Source of the DNA: an uncultured Clostridia bacterium
GTDB lineage: Bacteria > Bacillota > Clostridia > Christensenellales > UBA1242
Reading direction: 5' to 3'
NCBI GenBank assembly: GCA_946615295.1
Contig: CAMOHL010000038.1
Location: 1-7,110 of the forward strand
Length of the DNA: 7,110 bases
Every line of letters begins with the position of its first letter. The stretch's first letter is position 1. A program made the position numbers and the translations under genes. Of the stretch, positions 5,596 to 7,110 are shown in pieces. The notes under the pieces were generated by a model. That model saw only the letters and a list, made by a program, of their open reading frames with translations. It searched no databases and was not told the origin of the DNA.

Positions 5596-6024
5596 ATGGC
5601 AAATAAAAAAGTTAAAGCAGTTATCAAATTGCAACTTCCAGGCGGAAAGGCAACTCCAGGACAAAGTGTTGGTTCTGCATTAGGACCTCACGGAATTCCA
5701 ACAATGGACTTCTTGAAACAATTCAATGATGCTACAAAAGACCAAGTTGGTTTGATTATTCCTGTTATCGTTACTGCCTACGAAGACAGAACTTTTAGTT
5801 TCATCACAAAAACTCCACCTGCAGCTGTTCTTATCAAGAAAGCTTGTGGAATTGACAAAGCAAGTGGTGTTCCAAACAAACAAAAAGTTGCAAAGATAAC
5901 AAAAGCTCAAGTTAAAGAAATTGCTGAACTCAAGATGAAAGATCTCAATGCAGCATCTCTTGAAGCAGCTATGAGCATGATTGCTGGCTCTGCTAGAAGC
6001 ATGGGTGTAACAGTCGAAGATTAA
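5596..6024 (+). CDS. rplK: 50S ribosomal protein L11
   Basis: A 142-residue protein of normal length. It binds the GTPase-centre rRNA (helices 43-44) and acts with translation factors and RelA-type stringent signalling. The N-terminal domain is seen in VIKLQLPGGKATPG, and the rRNA-binding C-terminal domain in FITKTPPAAVLIKKACGI, DLNAASLEAAMSMIAGSARSMG and the final VED. The proline-rich segment, usually PAPPVGPALGQ, reads PGQSVGSALGP (residues 21-31), so the PP pair became Gln23-Ser24 and the next Pro became Ser27. This segment is where thiopeptide antibiotics such as thiostrepton contact L11. AGGAGG (5585-5590) lies five bases before the ATG. The gene is preceded by an L1-type leader and followed, 47 bases on, by rplA. 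Confidence 0.97.
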   Translation: MANKKVKAVIKLQLPGGKATPGQSVGSALGPHGIPTMDFLKQFNDATKDQVGLIIPVIVTAYEDRTFSFITKTPPAAVLIKKACGIDKASGVPNKQKVAKITKAQVKEIAELKMKDLNAASLEAAMSMIAGSARSMGVTVED

Positions 6025-6032
6025 AAAAATAA

Positions 6033-6061
6033 GTGGAAGAATTATATTCGTTACCACCACT
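6033..6061 (+). promoter_or_regulatory. Second L1-like site in the rplK-rplA gap
   Basis: GTGG (6033-6036) can pair with CCAC (6054-6057), with an internal loop AA opposite GTTA and an inner stem GAAT (6039-6042) with ATTC (6046-6049). An alternative pairs AGTGG (6032-6036) with CCACT (6057-6061). The site ends directly before the AGGAGG of rplA (6062-6067), so binding there could block translation. It is weaker than the site at 5525-5565. Confidence 0.5.
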
Positions 6062-6071
6062 AGGAGGATTT

Positions 6072-6758
6072 ATGAAAAGAGGAAAGAGATACACAGAAAT
6101 TGCTAAACTTGTTGACAAGCATGCAATTTATGATGTAGAAAAAGCAGCAGAACTTGCTGTAGCAACAAGTAATGTTAAGTTTGATGCAACAGTTGAACTT
6201 CATGCAAAACTTGGTGTTGATGCAAGACAAGCTGACCAACAAGTTAGAGGAACTGTTGTGCTTCCAAACGGAACAGGTAAAACTGTTAGAGTTTTGGTTA
6301 TCGCAAAGGGTGATGCTGCTGACATCGCTGAAAAAGCAGGTGCAGATTTTGTTGGTGCTGAAGATATGATTACAAAAATTCAAGGCAACTGGACAGACTT
6401 TGATGTCTGCATCACAACACCTGATATGATGGGTCTTGTTGGTAGAGTTGCAAAAGTTTTGGGACCTAGAGGTCTTATGCCAAACATCAAAAGTGGAACA
6501 GTTACAATGGATGTTGCAAAAGCAATAAAAGATGTTAAGGCTGGTAAAGTTGAATACCGTCTTGACAAACAAAACATTGTGCATGTTGCAATTGGTAAAG
6601 TTAGCTTTGGTAAAGAAAAACTCATTGAAAACTTGAATGCAGTTATGGAAGCTATAATCAAGAGCAAACCAGCTGCTGCAAAGGGAACATATCTCAAGAG
6701 CTTGGCTCTCGCAACATCAATGGGACCTGGAATTCATTTCACATTCAAACAAAACTAA
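6072..6758 (+). CDS. rplA: 50S ribosomal protein L1
   Basis: A 228-residue protein, the family's normal length. It forms the L1 stalk that moves deacylated tRNA out of the E site, and in other bacteria it also represses its own operon. The start is the ATG at 6072, four bases after AGGAGG (6062-6067), giving MKRGKRYTEIAKLVD; an in-frame GTG at 6033 lies in the L1-like hairpin and has no ribosome site. Domain I carries VELHAKLGVDARQADQQVRGTVVLPNGTGK. The signature GPRGLMPNIKSGTVT is at residues 131-145, where the usual NPK reads Asn138-Ile139-Lys140. The protein closes with KGTYLKSLALATSMGPGI. A terminator follows 16 bases after the stop, and no rplJ follows in the window. Identification is firm. 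Confidence 0.97.
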   Translation: MKRGKRYTEIAKLVDKHAIYDVEKAAELAVATSNVKFDATVELHAKLGVDARQADQQVRGTVVLPNGTGKTVRVLVIAKGDAADIAEKAGADFVGAEDMITKIQGNWTDFDVCITTPDMMGLVGRVAKVLGPRGLMPNIKSGTVTMDVAKAIKDVKAGKVEYRLDKQNIVHVAIGKVSFGKEKLIENLNAVMEAIIKSKPAAAKGTYLKSLALATSMGPGIHFTFKQN

Positions 6759-6774
6759 TTTATTTGTGAAACAT

Positions 6775-6804
6775 AAAACAAACCAAAAAAGGTTTGTTTT
6801 TTTT
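6775..6804 (+). terminator. Intrinsic terminator closing rplK-rplA
   Basis: A perfect 10-bp stem (6775-6784 with 6791-6800) has an AAAAAA loop, and an eight-T run (6797-6804) follows, overlapping the 3' arm. GTGC follows directly (6805-6808). Confidence 0.92.
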
Positions 6805-6836
6805 GTGCTTTATTTATCTGATTTTTTTCTTGCACA

Positions 6837-6885
6837 CAAAAAGCCAGTGCTAGACTTTCAGCCTTCGCACTGACTTTTTGTTTTT
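6837..6885. terminator. Long hairpin, possibly a terminator in both directions
   Basis: The arms 6837-6850 and 6867-6880 pair over 14 bp with a single C/A mismatch, around a 16-nt loop. Five T follow on the plus strand (6881-6885). On the minus strand the arm ends in TTTTTGTGTGC, close to the GTGC trailer of the plus-strand terminators. It could end a minus-strand transcript from beyond the right edge or be part of the repeat cluster. Confidence 0.55.
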
Positions 6886-6891
6886 ATGTTG

Positions 6892-6911
6892 TTGAATATA
6901 TTTGAATATAT
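6892..6911 (+). repeat. Tandem 10-mer duplication
   Basis: TTGAATATAT occurs twice head to tail (6892-6901 and 6902-6911), identical and without a spacer, just before the repeat cluster. Confidence 0.8.
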
Positions 6912-6920
6912 TTTTTTTGT

Positions 6921-6968
6921 TGTCATGCTGAGCATGCTTCTTGTCTATCTCACGAAACATCTCAACAA
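6921..6968. repeat. Imperfect-palindrome interspersed repeat, copy 1
   Basis: Begins TGTCATGCTGAGC and ends CATCTCAACAA. TGAG (6929-6932) pairs with CTCA (6961-6964), and the inner arms ATGCTTC and GAAACAT pair with one mismatch. TTGT at 6917-6920 can pair with ACAA at 6965-6968. It matches copy 2 over most of its length. Confidence 0.8.
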
Positions 6969-6977
6969 CATTCAACT

Positions 6978-7026
6978 TGTCATGCTGAGCAATGCTTCTT
7001 GTCTATCTTATGAAGCATCTCAACAA
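6978..7026. repeat. Imperfect-palindrome interspersed repeat, copy 2
   Basis: Starts 57 bases after copy 1 with the same TGTCATGCTGAGC and ends CATCTCAACAA. The inner stem ATGCTTC (6992-6998) with GAAGCAT (7012-7018) is perfect here, flanked by TGAG (6986-6989) and CTCA (7019-7022). The loop word TTGTCTATCT is shared with copy 1. Confidence 0.8.
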
Positions 7027-7028
7027 TA

Positions 7029-7064
7029 TGTCATTCAGAGGAGCGAAGCGACGTAGGAATCTCA
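7029..7064. repeat. Related repeat, copy 3 (TGTCATTC type)
   Basis: Begins TGTCATTCAGAG, has GAGCGAAGCGACG in the middle and ends GGAATCTCA. This is the form, close to TGTCATTCTGAGCG...GAATCTC, that I recall as a common intergenic repeat in many bacterial genomes. It shares the outer words with copies 1 and 2 but not their inner hairpin. Confidence 0.65.
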
Positions 7065-7073
7065 TTTCAATTT

Positions 7074-7082
7074 TGTGGATAA
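7074..7082 (-). promoter_or_regulatory. Consensus DnaA box
   Basis: TGTGGATAA on the plus strand is the exact complement of TTATCCACA. It stands alone in the visible sequence, so it is not an origin by itself. Isolated boxes occur throughout genomes. Confidence 0.4.
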
Positions 7083-7110
7083 GTTTGAATCACATAACAA
7101 ATCAAGTTGT

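Larger units (their letters stand above)
6805..7110. other. Gene-free repeat-rich region
   Basis: These 306 bases contain no credible gene on either strand. They hold, in order, a long hairpin, a tandem 10-mer, three related imperfect-palindrome repeats and one DnaA box. In many bacteria rplJ-rplL and rpoB would follow rplA; here the window ends before any next gene. Confidence 0.7.

Noticed and set aside
6033..6071. GTG start adding 13 residues to L1
   Set aside because: The added residues do not resemble L1, the site lies in the L1-like hairpin, and AGGAGG at 6062-6067 clearly serves the ATG at 6072.
6060..6584. Long minus-strand reading frame opposite rplA (174 codons)
   Set aside because: It is opposite a certain gene, rich in Cys, Ser and Asn as expected from a shadow of AT-rich codons, and has no credible ribosome site or family resemblance. 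The same holds for the minus-strand frames opposite nusG, rplK and the 446-residue gene.
6921..7064. CRISPR array
   Set aside because: Only two close copies plus one distant copy, with a spacer of about ten bases and internal hairpins carried in the repeat itself. No cas genes.

Overview
The window is AT-rich, and every gene in it lies on the plus strand. Shine-Dalgarno sites are strong (AGGAGG types), promoters are of the sigma-A/sigma-70 type with 17-nt spacers, intrinsic terminators are compact, and Arg is encoded almost only by AGA. All ten genes stop with TAA. Together with the proteins (TypA, DnaB, L33 with a zinc ribbon, SecE, NusG, L11, L1) this points to a low-GC, Firmicutes-type chromosome, probably an uncultured clostridial or related lineage. 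No finer placement can be defended from the sequence alone.

Left part (1-2230): the 3' end of typA (bipA), then a two-gene unit with its own near-consensus promoter. That unit holds a 78-residue two-helix membrane protein overlapping the start of dnaB, the replicative helicase, and ends in a perfect 10-bp terminator.

Middle (2229-4193): two single-gene units, each with its own promoter and terminator. One encodes a 446-residue soluble protein of unknown function with a long Q/K/E-rich tail. The other encodes a 115-residue protein of unknown function. I recognise neither.

Right part (4224-6804): the secE-nusG / rplK-rplA cluster. Two tandem promoters precede rpmG-secE-nusG, and the RNA from the nearer one would begin with a GAAA-capped hairpin followed by a U run. 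Between nusG and rplK lies a leader that copies the L1-binding fold of 23S rRNA, and a second L1-like site sits just before rplA. A strong terminator closes rplA, and rplJ-rplL does not follow within the window.

End (6805-7110): no gene. It holds a long terminator-like hairpin, a tandem 10-mer, three related imperfect-palindrome repeats of the TGTCATGCTGAGC / TGTCATTC type, and one consensus DnaA box.

The most interesting signals are: GTGC directly after the U tract of three of the four gene terminators; the 5'-end hairpin of the rpmG operon; the pair of L1-site mimics; loss of the usual L11 prolines at the thiopeptide site; and the two unknown proteins with dedicated promoters. I see no clear evidence of a defence system or a mobile gene cluster. 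Most of the window is core housekeeping sequence with unusual regulatory detail.
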